Origin: an uncultured Hymenobacter sp. | GTDB lineage: Bacteria > Bacteroidota > Bacteroidia > Cytophagales > Hymenobacteraceae | NCBI GenBank assembly: GCA_913776615.1 | Contig: CAJYPK010000022.1 | Location: 62,001-126,000 of the forward strand | Direction: 5' to 3' | Length of the DNA stretch: 64,000 nucleotides | Shown: piece after piece, positions 26,523 to 35,254 of the stretch | Numbering within the stretch: position 1 is the first letter of the stretch | Layout: every line of letters begins with the position of its first letter | Made by a program: the position numbers and the translations under genes | The notes under the pieces: model-generated | Told to the model about the DNA's origin: nothing | The model's database searches: none | What the model saw: only the letters and a program-made list of their open reading frames with translations

Positions 26523-28226
26523 TTAATAACCGGCGTTTTGCACTAGGTTGGTGTTGATGCTCAGCTCCGAAACCGGCAGCGGGAACAGCTGGAAGTGGTC
26601 ATCCACGTCGCTGCCGCTGATGGAGCGCCCACCCTTCCACTGCCAGGGTGCTACTTGGTAGTTGGCCGCCGGGTTTTTGTAGTTTTTGGTAAACTGCCCG
26701 AAGCGAATGAGGTCGGTGCGACGGGTAGCCTCCCAGTGCAGCTCGCGCGAGCGCTCGTCGAGGAAGAACTGGAAGCCGTTGGCCGAGAGCGTGGCCGCCG
26801 TTACCGCCCCGGCGTTGCCGCCCGGCTGGCCCCGGAAGGCCCGGTTACGCACGGTGTTCACGTATTGCAGGGCCAGGCTGGCATCGCCGGTACCGCCGCG
26901 CGTGACGGCTTCGGCGTACGTCAGGTACATGTCGGCGAGGCGGAACATGGGGAAGTCAGTATCCACAAAAGTGGGGTCCGAGCCCGCCACGCCGGCGGCG
27001 CTCACGTTGCGGTACTTCACCGGCACGTAGCCGTAGCGGAAGTCCGTCTGCGAAGTCACGTCCAGCGTTTGGCCGGGCGTGTGGAAATTACCCCGCTGGT
27101 CGGCCGCCGTATCCGGAAACTGCTTGAACAGGCTCGGCGTGGTGCGGGTACCGCCCCAGCCGCTGCCAATGCCGTAGGGCACCGGGCTCCAGTCGCTGTT
27201 GGCCGTGCCGTACACGGCGGCGTGCGTCAGGAAGGTAGTGCCACCGTACGACTGGGTCAGCTTGCCATCAAACACCACCGGGAAGATGATCTCGGTGTTG
27301 CTTTTGTCATTGTCGGCCAGGAACAGCTTGGCATAGCCGTTGCGGGCCAGGCGGGAGCCGCTCGTCGAGTTGGCCATGAGCGAGTAGCCCGCGTCCACTA
27401 CTTTTTTGGCGTAAGTGGCGGCGTTGGTGTAGCAGGCCGGGGCCGCGCTGGCCCCGGCGTAGGTTACGCCGTTCAGGTACATCTTGGCCAGCAGGGCGTA
27501 GGCCGCCGCCTTGTCAGCGCGGCCGTACTCGTTGGTCCGGGGGTCTTTCAGCGAGCTATCGATGGCTTTCAGCTCGGTTTCGATGTACTTGTACAGATCG
27601 GCGCGGCTGATCTGCTTGGGCAGCGTCGAGGTACCAATCGTATTGCTCTCGTCGATGAAGGGCGGGTTGCCGTACAGGTCGAGGGCGTGGTAGTAGGCCA
27701 GCGCCCGCAGGAAGCGCACTTCGGCGCGGTAGTTGGCAATGTTGGCAGCATCAGCGCCCGAAATATTCCGGGCCGACAGCTTGGCGTCGGTAGACTCTTG
27801 CAGGAAGCTGTTGCAAATGGTGATTTCGTACAGCAGACGGCTGTACAGGCCGCGCACCAATACCCCGCTGGAAGTCCAGTTGAGGTTGTGCCAGTCTTGC
27901 ACGCCGGGGTCGCCCCAGGCAATTACGCCCTCGTCGGTGGTCAGCGTCTGGGCGCTCCAGTACTGCCGGATGTAATCCGACGTACCCTGGTCGATGCCCT
28001 GAATATCGCCGCTCGAAGCGTCGGGGCCGCCCGGGCCGGTTACGGCGAAGCCCGAGTAGACCTTGGCCAATTGGTTTTTATACCCCACGGCATCCTTGTA
28101 CACCACGTCGGCGCTCAGGTCGTAGGTAGGCTTGCGGTCGAGGTCTTTCGTGCACGAAGGCACTACCAGCAGCGCCGTAGCGGCCAGCGATAGCACCTGA
28201 GCACTACGAATAAATGATTTTTTCAT
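26523..28226 (-). CDS. SusD/RagB-family nutrient-binding lipoprotein
   Basis: 567 residues, outer-membrane lipoprotein (lipobox VVPSC) that forms the lid over the SusC transporter. Typical features: an N-terminal TPR-like helical region, YRAEVRFLRALAYYHALDLYGNPPFID, KAAAYALLAKMYLNG, DFPMFRLADMYLTYAEAV, and ELHWEATRRTDLIRFGQF near the end. The start is 18 bases after the susC-like stop, so they are co-transcribed. Confidence 0.95.
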   Translation of the reverse strand: MKKSFIRSAQVLSLAATALLVVPSCTKDLDRKPTYDLSADVVYKDAVGYKNQLAKVYSGFAVTGPGGPDASSGDIQGIDQGTSDYIRQYWSAQTLTTDEGVIAWGDPGVQDWHNLNWTSSGVLVRGLYSRLLYEITICNSFLQESTDAKLSARNISGADAANIANYRAEVRFLRALAYYHALDLYGNPPFIDESNTIGTSTLPKQISRADLYKYIETELKAIDSSLKDPRTNEYGRADKAAAYALLAKMYLNGVTYAGASAAPACYTNAATYAKKVVDAGYSLMANSTSGSRLARNGYAKLFLADNDKSNTEIIFPVVFDGKLTQSYGGTTFLTHAAVYGTANSDWSPVPYGIGSGWGGTRTTPSLFKQFPDTAADQRGNFHTPGQTLDVTSQTDFRYGYVPVKYRNVSAAGVAGSDPTFVDTDFPMFRLADMYLTYAEAVTRGGTGDASLALQYVNTVRNRAFRGQPGGNAGAVTAATLSANGFQFFLDERSRELHWEATRRTDLIRFGQFTKNYKNPAANYQVAPWQWKGGRSISGSDVDDHFQLFPLPVSELSINTNLVQNAGY

Positions 28227-28244
28227 GACAGGGTGGGAAATGCC

Positions 28245-31200
28245 TTAGATAGTCAGGTTCAAGCCAAAAGTATAAGTGCGCGGGCGGGGGTAGGTGTTGT
28301 TGTCAACCCCGTTGGAAATCTCGGGGTCGAGGCCCGTGTACTTCGTGATTACGAAGATGTTCTGAACTGCGAACGAGAGGTTTAGATTCCCGCGATTGAA
28401 CAGCTTGCCTACGTTGTAGCCCAGCGTGGCATTCTGCATGCGCAGGAACGAGGCGTTCTGGACGTAGTAGTCCGACGAGTAGTGGTTGGTGGCGTTGGCA
28501 TTGGGGAACTGCGTGAAAAGCGCGTCGCTCGTCACGTTGCTCAGGAACGAGGTCGAGCCCGTGAGGCCGTAGTAGTTGCCATTACCCGACTGAATGTTGT
28601 TGTACACGTAGTTGCCGAGGTTGCTGCGCAGCGTAAAGGCCAGGTTCAGGCGCTTGTACGTCATGTTGGAGCTGAAGCCCAGGATAACCGGGGGAGCCGA
28701 CTGCTTGTAGTAGTAGCGGTCGTTGCTGTCGGCCTTGCCGTCGCCGTTGAGGTCCACGTACACCCCGTCGAGGGGCTTGCCGTTGGCGTCGTATACCTGC
28801 TTGTTCACGTAAAACGTCGACGAGGGCTGGCCCACGGCAAAAATGCCGATGTTGGTACCCGTACCACCCGTGATGCCGTTGGTTTCGATGCCCGTGAAGC
28901 CGGGCTGCTGCGGCCCGAGCGACAGAATCTTGTTCCTGTTGTACGTGCCGTTGATGTTCACATCCCAGCGGAAGTCCGTGGTGCGCACCGGGTTGATATT
29001 GAGGTTCAATTCAACCCCCCGGTTTTCCAGCGAGCCCACGTTGAACACGTAGTAGTTGGTGAAGTTGGTACCACCGGCCAGGAAAATGCCGTTGAGCAGG
29101 TCCGTGGTTTTGCGGTAGTAAGCATCGACCGAGGCCGTGATGCGGCCGTCCAGGAAGCCGAAGTCTACGCCGGCGTTATAGGTGGTCGTAGTTTCCCATT
29201 TCAGGTTGGCGTTGTAGCCGAGCGGCGAGTAGGGGTCGTAAGCCACGCCGCCAAACAGGTACTGCGAGTTCAGCGTGTTGCGGGTGTAGCGCGGGATGGT
29301 GGGGTAGTCGCCGGCAATGCCGAATACGTCTTGCTGGCCGGTGCGGCCGTAGCCCAGGCGCAGCTTCAGCTCCGAGAACGTGGTGTTATCCTTCAGGAAA
29401 TCCTCGCCCTTGATGCGCCAGGCGAACGAAGCCGCCGGGAACAAAGCGTTGCGGTTGTTGACGTTGAAGCGCGACGAAGCATCGTTACGCAGCGTGGCCG
29501 TGAACAGGTAGCGGTCCTTGAAGTTGTAGTTGGCCCGGCCGTAGTACGACAGAATGGTGTACTGCGAGCGGTAGGGATTCACGGGGGCCTGGGTCCGCAC
29601 GATCAGCTGCGAGAACCCGTTGGCGTCGAGGTTACCGTCCTGACCCAGGTAGCTGGCGTTGGCCGGGGAAGTGGTGAGGAAGTCCTGGTACGAGTAACCG
29701 GCCAGCAGCTCAATGCGGTGGTCGCCAAACTGCTTGCTGTAGTTGAGGTAGAATTCGAGCAGCTTGTTCTGGCGGTTTTGCTCGTAGGGGTTGAAGAGAC
29801 CGCCGCGGGCGTTGGCCGTAGCGGGCGTGGGCGCAAACGGCACGTTGAAGTACGTGCTGGCCAGCTGGGTGCTCTGGTTTTTGGTGCCTTCGCTGCGGGT
29901 CACGTCGTAACCCACGTTCAGGTTGGCGTGCAGGTCGGGCAGGAAGTGCAGCTTGTAGTCGAGCTGTACGTTGCCGATGCTCCGCAGCACCGTGCTGCGG
30001 TCGCGGGTCAGGCGCAGCTGCGCCACCGGGTTCGACGGCACGTTCTGCTGCGGGGGGCTATTGGGGTCATTGGGCCGTTGCAGGTATTCGAAGTAGCCAC
30101 CGTAGGCCGAGTTGCCCGAGTACACGGGCAGCGTGGGGTTGAACGCCGCGGCGCCACCAATCGTCCCGTTGTCGGCAAAGTTGTTGTCCGTTACCGAGCC
30201 CTTCACGTTCAGATTGATGCGCAGGTGGTCATCCAGCAATACGGGCGTCAGGCTCAGCGAGCCCGAGTTACGAATCAGGCGGTTGGTGATCAGGATACCC
30301 TGCTGGTTCAGGTTGCCGTACGACACCCGGAACGGCACCGACTTACCCAGCGAGCCCGTCAGGCTGATGTTGTTGTCGTAGGTCATGGCCGTGCGGAAAA
30401 TCTCATCCTGCCAGTTGGTGTTGGCCGAGCCGAGCAGGTTGGTCTTGGAGGGCGCAATCTGCTGCACCGCGGCCCGGAACTCGTCGGCCGACAGGACGGG
30501 CAGGGAGTTGTAGCGGCGGGCCAGCGAGGTTTGCGAGCTTACGTTTACCGTAACGGCTTCGCCCGACAGGCCTTTCTTGGTGGTAATCAGAATAACCCCG
30601 TTGGAAGCACGCGAGCCGTAAATGGCCGTCGCCGAGGCGTCTTTCAGTACCGTAAAGGTCTCAATATCATTCGGGTTGATGAGCGACAGCGGGTTGGCAA
30701 CCCCCGACAGCGCCCCAACGCCCGTGGTGGGCGGGCTGTCAACGGGCACCCCGTCGATTACGATCAGCGGGTCGTTGTTGGCATTGAGCGACGAGCCGCC
30801 CCGGATGCGGATGGTGGTAGCCGAGCCGGGAGCCCCGCCGCCGTCCGTAATCTGCACCCCGGCAATCTTGCCCTGGGCCAGCTGCGCGGGGTCCGTGATC
30901 TGGCCCTTCACAAAGTCCTTGGTCGTCACGGTGGTTACCGCGCCCGTTACGTCCTGACGACGCTGGGTACCGTAGCCCACTACTACGGCTTCGCCGAGGG
31001 CAGTGGCATTTTCGCTGAGCTTCGTGGCGGCCACGGTGGTCGTGCGGCCTGCCTGCACCGTTACGGGCTGGCGCGTGGTAGCGTACCCCACAAACGAAAT
31101 AACCAGCGTCTGCGGGCCCACTGGCACGCCCGTAATCATAAAGGTACCGTCGGCATTGGTCGAGCCGCCGACTGAAGTGCCGTCAACCAGCACCGTTACG

Positions 31201-31343
31201 CCCGGCAGGCCTTCGTTCTTGGCGTCCGTCACGCGGCCGCTGATGGAGCCCGTATTAGCTTGGGCCCAGGCACCTAGCGCGGTGCTCAGGCTGAGTAGTA
31301 CTAAAAGGAGAAACCGGAGTTTCACCAGGTAAGGGTGTTTCAT
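28245..31343 (-). CDS. SusC/RagA-family TonB-linked outer-membrane transporter
   Basis: 1032 residues. Signal peptide MKHPYLVKLRFLLLVLLSL...GAWAQ; carboxypeptidase-like domain (about 30-110: GSISGRVTDAKNEGLPGVTVLVDG, LVISFVGY); plug domain with VVVGYGTQRRQDVTGAV and the SusC signature IRIRGGSSLNANNDPLIVIDGVP; then a large barrel ending RPRTYTFGLNLTI. The ATG at 31343 gives a clean signal peptide; an upstream in-frame ATG at 31454 would add 37 non-signal residues. With SusD and SusE it imports an oligosaccharide; no glycoside hydrolase adjoins, so the glycan is unknown. Confidence 0.95.
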   Translation of the reverse strand: MKHPYLVKLRFLLLVLLSLSTALGAWAQANTGSISGRVTDAKNEGLPGVTVLVDGTSVGGSTNADGTFMITGVPVGPQTLVISFVGYATTRQPVTVQAGRTTTVAATKLSENATALGEAVVVGYGTQRRQDVTGAVTTVTTKDFVKGQITDPAQLAQGKIAGVQITDGGGAPGSATTIRIRGGSSLNANNDPLIVIDGVPVDSPPTTGVGALSGVANPLSLINPNDIETFTVLKDASATAIYGSRASNGVILITTKKGLSGEAVTVNVSSQTSLARRYNSLPVLSADEFRAAVQQIAPSKTNLLGSANTNWQDEIFRTAMTYDNNISLTGSLGKSVPFRVSYGNLNQQGILITNRLIRNSGSLSLTPVLLDDHLRINLNVKGSVTDNNFADNGTIGGAAAFNPTLPVYSGNSAYGGYFEYLQRPNDPNSPPQQNVPSNPVAQLRLTRDRSTVLRSIGNVQLDYKLHFLPDLHANLNVGYDVTRSEGTKNQSTQLASTYFNVPFAPTPATANARGGLFNPYEQNRQNKLLEFYLNYSKQFGDHRIELLAGYSYQDFLTTSPANASYLGQDGNLDANGFSQLIVRTQAPVNPYRSQYTILSYYGRANYNFKDRYLFTATLRNDASSRFNVNNRNALFPAASFAWRIKGEDFLKDNTTFSELKLRLGYGRTGQQDVFGIAGDYPTIPRYTRNTLNSQYLFGGVAYDPYSPLGYNANLKWETTTTYNAGVDFGFLDGRITASVDAYYRKTTDLLNGIFLAGGTNFTNYYVFNVGSLENRGVELNLNINPVRTTDFRWDVNINGTYNRNKILSLGPQQPGFTGIETNGITGGTGTNIGIFAVGQPSSTFYVNKQVYDANGKPLDGVYVDLNGDGKADSNDRYYYKQSAPPVILGFSSNMTYKRLNLAFTLRSNLGNYVYNNIQSGNGNYYGLTGSTSFLSNVTSDALFTQFPNANATNHYSSDYYVQNASFLRMQNATLGYNVGKLFNRGNLNLSFAVQNIFVITKYTGLDPEISNGVDNNTYPRPRTYTFGLNLTI

Positions 31344-32015
31344 ACGTTTGAAACTGGGGTGGGGAAAAGTGAAATAGAAATTGAGTGGCGGCGGTGGGAC
31401 GCCGCCGGCAAAATCTATCAAAAAAAGAACGTGAGCGCCCCGCTGGCCTGCCACAATCGATTGCAGCGACGGAGGGGGAAAATGTTAAAATTTCGTTAGA
31501 TTTCTTACCAATATAAGTCTGGGCCCTGCCAGAAACCAACCGCGGTGAGCCCGTTCGGGCCTGGCTATCGCCCGCGCTTTTCAGCCCAGCGCAGGGGGAG
31601 CCGATTACCGCCCCCCGAGCCGCCGAGGAAGCACCGAAAGAGGTTTTATAGTTAAAAAAAGATGATTGCAGACTGCAATAATTTGCTTTTTATTTTTATT
31701 TTCCATTGAAAATGAATACTATACCAACCGAAATGGTCGAGCATACAGTAACTATCGAAGTTGTCGCCGCTGGCTAGCCAGCTACCGACTATTGGCCCAT
31801 TACCCGCTGACAACGCCAGCCGCCGACCCACTCCTCTTTCTTGGCCATTGCCGCCGCACCTTCAAAATAATGCGGCTTGCAGCCCTCCCGCTGGGGTGAA
31901 ACAACCGGTCAGTGACCAAACGGGGGGCTGCAAAGGTAAGGCCGCCAGCTTTTGCGTTTTGAAACGGCGGCGAACGGGGCCCGGCGGCCGTATGAGCCAC
32001 CCAGCCCGCGGCGGC
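31344..32015. other. long divergent intergenic region between susC and the next plus-strand gene
   Basis: No gene seen. Notable points: a perfect 15-base palindrome ATTGCAGACTGCAAT at 31665-31679 in an AT-rich stretch (31645-31730), a possible operator for the divergent genes. A weak minus-strand promoter-like pair (TTG, 21 bases, TATATTGG) lies around 31508-31540. Confidence 0.45.
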
Positions 32016-32047
32016 TTGCCCGCTACGGGGCGCACACCGTACTTTTG
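32016..32047 (+). promoter_or_regulatory. promoter of exported-protein/esterase pair
   Basis: TTG at 32016-32018 and TACTTTTG at 32040-32047, spacer 21. The predicted transcript start is about 12-15 bases before the ATG at 32066. Confidence 0.6.
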
Positions 32048-32065
32048 GTTGATTACACCTCCCTC

Positions 32066-32773
32066 ATGAAACCATTTTCGCATTCTTTCGCAATGGGCTT
32101 ACTATTGCTAGCCAGCGCCTTAGGAGCCCACGCGCAAACGCGGCGACCAGCCCCCGGCAAACCTGCGCCAGGCAAAACGGCCCCCGCTGGGCGCTCGGGC
32201 ACCAAGGCGCCTCCTCCCCCACCAGCGCCCATCGAAACGGCTACCCGGGTAGAGGTGGAGGACGAGAAACCCCCGCTCGTTATCAACAAGATCAAGCTGA
32301 AAGACCCCGTGCTGGTGTTTTATCAGCAAGCCGGGCCGCCCAACGCCGTGCAGCAGCTGCTGATGGACGAGAAAACGATGGAGCTGCTGAAAACCACCCC
32401 CTTGCAGGAATTGGTGGCCCGCCGCGAAATTTTCGTGGATGGCCTCGGCAACTACGACCCCCCCAAGGGTACTCCCGACGCGCAGAAATACCGCCTCACC
32501 GGCGTAAGCCTGCTGGCCAACAGTGAGAAGCGTAAGACAGCCCCCGACGGCCGCAGCACCTACGCCCGCATCAAGGTGCCTAGCCCCGGCGACTTGTACG
32601 TGGTACGCGAATCGGCCGAGGACTACCGCCACTTCGTGAGCGGCCCGCAGAAAAAAGGCTCGCGCATCGATTTTGGCGTCAATGGCTTACCGGGCGTTGA
32701 CTCGGTACGGGCTGTGTATACGCTCCGCAAGATGGATGCCTCGGAGCGGGCCGGGGGCGACGTTATTCGCTAG
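32066..32773 (+). CDS. exported protein of unknown function
   Basis: 235 residues, not recognised. A signal peptide (MKPFSHSFAMGLLLLASALGAHAQ) is followed by a proline/lysine-rich linker (about 25-55) and a compact domain with VINKIKLKDPVLVFYQQAG, FVDGLGNYDPPKG and a VRAVYTLRKM end. The promoter at 32016-32047 supports the ATG at 32066; an in-frame ATG at 31952 lies upstream of it. The esterase gene starts 9 bases after the stop, so they form one unit. Confidence 0.65.
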   Translation: MKPFSHSFAMGLLLLASALGAHAQTRRPAPGKPAPGKTAPAGRSGTKAPPPPPAPIETATRVEVEDEKPPLVINKIKLKDPVLVFYQQAGPPNAVQQLLMDEKTMELLKTTPLQELVARREIFVDGLGNYDPPKGTPDAQKYRLTGVSLLANSEKRKTAPDGRSTYARIKVPSPGDLYVVRESAEDYRHFVSGPQKKGSRIDFGVNGLPGVDSVRAVYTLRKMDASERAGGDVIR

Positions 32774-32782
32774 CCCGGCGGC

Positions 32783-33970
32783 ATGTGGTGGCACCTTCCT
32801 GCTAGGTTGGCTCGTGCCAGCGCACTGGCCAGCCTGCTGAGTATCCCAGCCCAGGCCCAGACCACCCTGCGCGTACAGGTACCCAGCACTACGCCCCTCA
32901 GCCAGCCGCTGTACGTGGCCGGCTCCTTCAACGGCTGGCAGCCGGCGGCAGCGGGCTACGCCCTGATTCGCCAGCCCGATGGCACGTATCAGCTGACGCT
33001 ACCCGCCGGCCTGCAAGGGCCGCAGGAATTCAAGCTCACCCGGGGCTCCTGGGCCACGGTGGAGGCCGGGGCGCAGTTTCAACCGGTACCCAACCGGCAG
33101 GCCGTCTTCGCTTCCTCGCCCGCGGCCCTCGACCTGTGCGTAGCTGCCTGGCAGGATCAACGCCCCGGGGGCACGGCCCCGGCCGCCCCCCACCCGCACA
33201 CGCTGACCGCCAACGTGCGCGTGCTGGCCGACTCCTTCCGGCTGCCCCAGCTGGCGGGGCGCACCCGGCGCGTGTGGCTGTACTTACCGCCCAGCTACGC
33301 CCGCCAGCCCGCGCGGCGCTACCCCGTGCTCTACTTGCAGGATGGCCAAAACGTATTCGACGAGGCCACGGCCTTTGCCAGCGAGTGGGGCGTCGATGAA
33401 ACCCTCAACCAACTGGCCGCCAGCTCTCCGGCTACCGAGGCTATCGTAGTCGCCGTGGACAACGGGGACGAGCGCCGCCTCGACGAGTATTCTCCCTGAC
33501 TCAACGCAGCCTACAAGAAAGGCGGCGAAGGCGCGGCTTACGTCGATTTTCTGGCCCGCACCCTCAAGCCTTACATCGACGCGCACTACCGTACCCGTCC
33601 CGAGGCCGCTCACACGGCTATTGTGGGCTCCAGCATGGGCGGACTCATTGCCCTGTATGCGGGGGTGAAATACCCGCGGGTATTCGGGCGGATAGGCGCG
33701 TTTTCGCCGGCCCTCTGGTTTGCCCAAGACTCGCTGATGGCCTACCTGCGGCGTCGCCCGGCACCGCTGGCCAGCCGTTTCTACTTCGTGGCTGGCCCGG
33801 CCGAAAGCGAAACCATGGTGCCGCTGATGGCTGAGGCGCGCCGCCAACTCCTGGCCAAAGGAGTGCCAGCCAGCCATATCCAACTCCGGGCACCCGCCGA
33901 TGGCCGACACGCCGAGTGGTTTTGGCGGCGCGAGTTTGGCCCCGCCTACCGCTGGCTGCTGGCCAACTAA
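32783..33970 (+). pseudogene. CBM48-like/esterase (PF00756-type) gene interrupted by an in-frame TGA
   Basis: The frame is open from 32783 to 33970 except for one TGA at 33497-33499 (codon 239). Before it: signal peptide, a glycogen-binding-like beta-sandwich (LYVAGSFNGWQP), and the first half of an alpha/beta-hydrolase esterase (RVWLYLPPSYA, YPVLYLQDGQNVFDE, RRLDEYSP). After it, in the same frame: LNAAYKKGGEGAAYVDFL and the nucleophile elbow IVGSSMGG, then a histidine near the end (GRHAEWFW). Family members have tryptophan here (EYSPW), so TGG to TGA is the simplest explanation. The 238-residue product would lack the catalytic serine. A sequencing error or readthrough is possible. Confidence 0.85.
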
Positions 33971-34024
33971 GCGCGTACGCCGGACGGGCGGAGTAATTTT
34001 TTTATGATGAAATACCCGCTGAAC

Positions 34025-34054
34025 TTGCAGATATAAATCGCGCCCGTATATTTG
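34025..34054 (+). promoter_or_regulatory. consensus Bacteroidota promoter for a small RNA gene
   Basis: TTG at 34025-34027, exactly 19 bases, TATATTTG at 34047-34054. One of the two best promoters in the window. Predicted start about 34059-34062. Confidence 0.85.
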
Positions 34055-34059
34055 CCACC

Positions 34060-34238
34060 GTATGAAACGCCACCAGCTAGTCATTACCGCGATGAATTGC
34101 CGACCCAAACCGGGCCCCGGAATCGCGCGTTATGGCCAGCTGCCAAGGGTACTCAGCAAGTAAAATGCTCCCGCCCTCACGTTTCAGCTAAGCTTCACAG
34201 CCCGATTCCAAGTCCTTGGAATCGGGCTTTTTTTTGGT
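34060..34238 (+). ncRNA. free-standing small RNA gene (or leaderless 33-residue ORF), unidentified
   Basis: About 175 nt bounded by a consensus promoter and an intrinsic terminator. Ends pair: TGAAACG (34063-34069) with CGTTTCA (34180-34186); inside, CGCGAT (34088-34093) pairs with ATCGCG (34122-34127). It does not show SRP, tmRNA or RNase P motifs that I can recognise; 6S RNA is possible by size and shape only. An ATG at 34062 opens a 33-codon frame ending at 34163, but it would be leaderless, so I favour a non-coding RNA. Transcription could also read into the PAH-like gene 20 bases after the terminator, making this a leader. Confidence 0.6.
34199..34236 (+). terminator. terminator of the small RNA
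   Basis: Perfect 14-bp stem AGCCCGATTCCAAG / CTTGGAATCGGGCT, 2-base loop region, then eight T. Confidence 0.9.
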
Positions 34239-34258
34239 GTTTCCTTTTTTTTACCGCT

Positions 34259-35122
34259 ATGTCACTGCACGTGCTCGCCCGCCCCCACCACCCTGCTACG
34301 CCCGCCGCGGGCATGGTCTGGAAGATGCTGTTCGACCGCCAGCAGGCGCTGCTGCACCGCTGGGCCAGCCCGGCCTTCGGCCGCGCCCTCGCCGAACTCG
34401 GCTTGCGGCGCGATACCTTGCCCAACCTCACCCAGCTCGGCCAATTGGTGCGCCAGCGCACGGGCTGGACGCTGCTCTTCACCGGCACCGCCGTGAGCGA
34501 AACCACCTACTACGCCGCCCTGCGCCGCCGCGAGTTGCCGGTCGTATCGCGGTTGCGCAGCTTCAGTGAGTTTGACCAGCCTCCCGGTGGCCCCGACTTA
34601 TTTACCGACCTTTTCGGCCGGGTGCCCTTGCTGCTGGAGCCCGGCTACGCCGCGGCCTTGCAGGCCCTTGGGGCAGCCTGGGAGCTGGCTAATACCCCCG
34701 CGGCCACGACGCTACTGCGGCGCTTCGCCCGCGCCACGTTTGAGCGGGGCCTGCTGGCGCCAGCCACGGGCGGCCGGGTTCAGTTTTACGGGGTGCACTT
34801 GCTGACCTCGGCCCGCCACCTGCACGCCGCCGCCGCGGCCGAAGTCACCGCCCACCAGCCCTTGGCCGGCGTGGTGCAGAGCCTGCGCCAGCCGCTACCG
34901 GCCGAAGCCGGCTTCACGGCCGTAGGGCCGGAGCCATACTTCGTGGCTGAAAGCTGGACCGACCTCACCGCCGCCGTGCAGCAATTGCGCCAGGAGTTGG
35001 TAAAAATGCAGCGTCAGGCCCCCGTCGGTCGAACGCTGCCCTTTGCCCTCTTGCCAGCGGAGGCCGGCGAGAGCGGCCGGGCGCTCACCGCCCGCATCCC
35101 CGGCTTGTGGCAGGCTGTGTAG
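34259..35122 (+). CDS. phenylalanine-hydroxylase-like protein lacking both iron-binding histidines
   Basis: 287 residues aligning along their length with biopterin-dependent aromatic amino acid hydroxylases: DRQQALL, LPNLTQLGQLV..TGW, ELPVVSRLRSFSEFD, GPDLFTDLFGRVPLLLEPGY, FERGLL, VQFYGVHLLTS, EPYFVAESWTDL. In active enzymes the segment is HDxFGH and supplies two iron ligands; here they are Thr116 and Arg121. The third ligand is kept as Glu162, and the spacings (5 and 41) equal those of the Chromobacterium enzyme as I recall it (His138, His143, Glu184). It cannot bind iron in the normal way, so it is probably a pseudoenzyme with another role. Start at the ATG at 34259, after the small RNA terminator. 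Confidence 0.8.
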   Translation: MSLHVLARPHHPATPAAGMVWKMLFDRQQALLHRWASPAFGRALAELGLRRDTLPNLTQLGQLVRQRTGWTLLFTGTAVSETTYYAALRRRELPVVSRLRSFSEFDQPPGGPDLFTDLFGRVPLLLEPGYAAALQALGAAWELANTPAATTLLRRFARATFERGLLAPATGGRVQFYGVHLLTSARHLHAAAAAEVTAHQPLAGVVQSLRQPLPAEAGFTAVGPEPYFVAESWTDLTAAVQQLRQELVKMQRQAPVGRTLPFALLPAEAGESGRALTARIPGLWQAV

Positions 35123-35136
35123 TCGATAAGCAACGT

Positions 35137-35179
35137 TAAAAGAAAGGCTCCCTACCAAACGGCAGGGAGCCTTTCTTTT
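35137..35179. terminator. bidirectional terminator
   Basis: AAAAGAAAGGCTCCCT pairs perfectly with AGGGAGCCTTTCTTTT around a 10-base loop, between two convergent genes. Confidence 0.88.
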
Positions 35180-35254
35180 GAGGAGCCTATCCCCATTAGC
35201 AATAGTTACCCTGAAAAGGCAGCTGGGAAAAAGCAGTTAGGCTAGCGTCAGGAA

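Noticed and set aside
28482..31175. Long open frame antisense to susC (897 codons)
   Set aside because: A GC-bias shadow of the SusC gene; composition is Val/Arg/Gly-rich with no domain. The same applies to long antisense frames at 4947-6380, 7174-8640, 19706-20971 and 26595-28193.
33497..33499. TGA read as selenocysteine
   Set aside because: Homologues have Trp here, the position is not catalytic, and no selenocysteine insertion element is evident.
34062..34163. 33-residue small protein as the main product of the small transcript
   Set aside because: The ATG coincides with the predicted transcript start, and paired ends plus a terminator fit a non-coding RNA better; kept only as an alternative.
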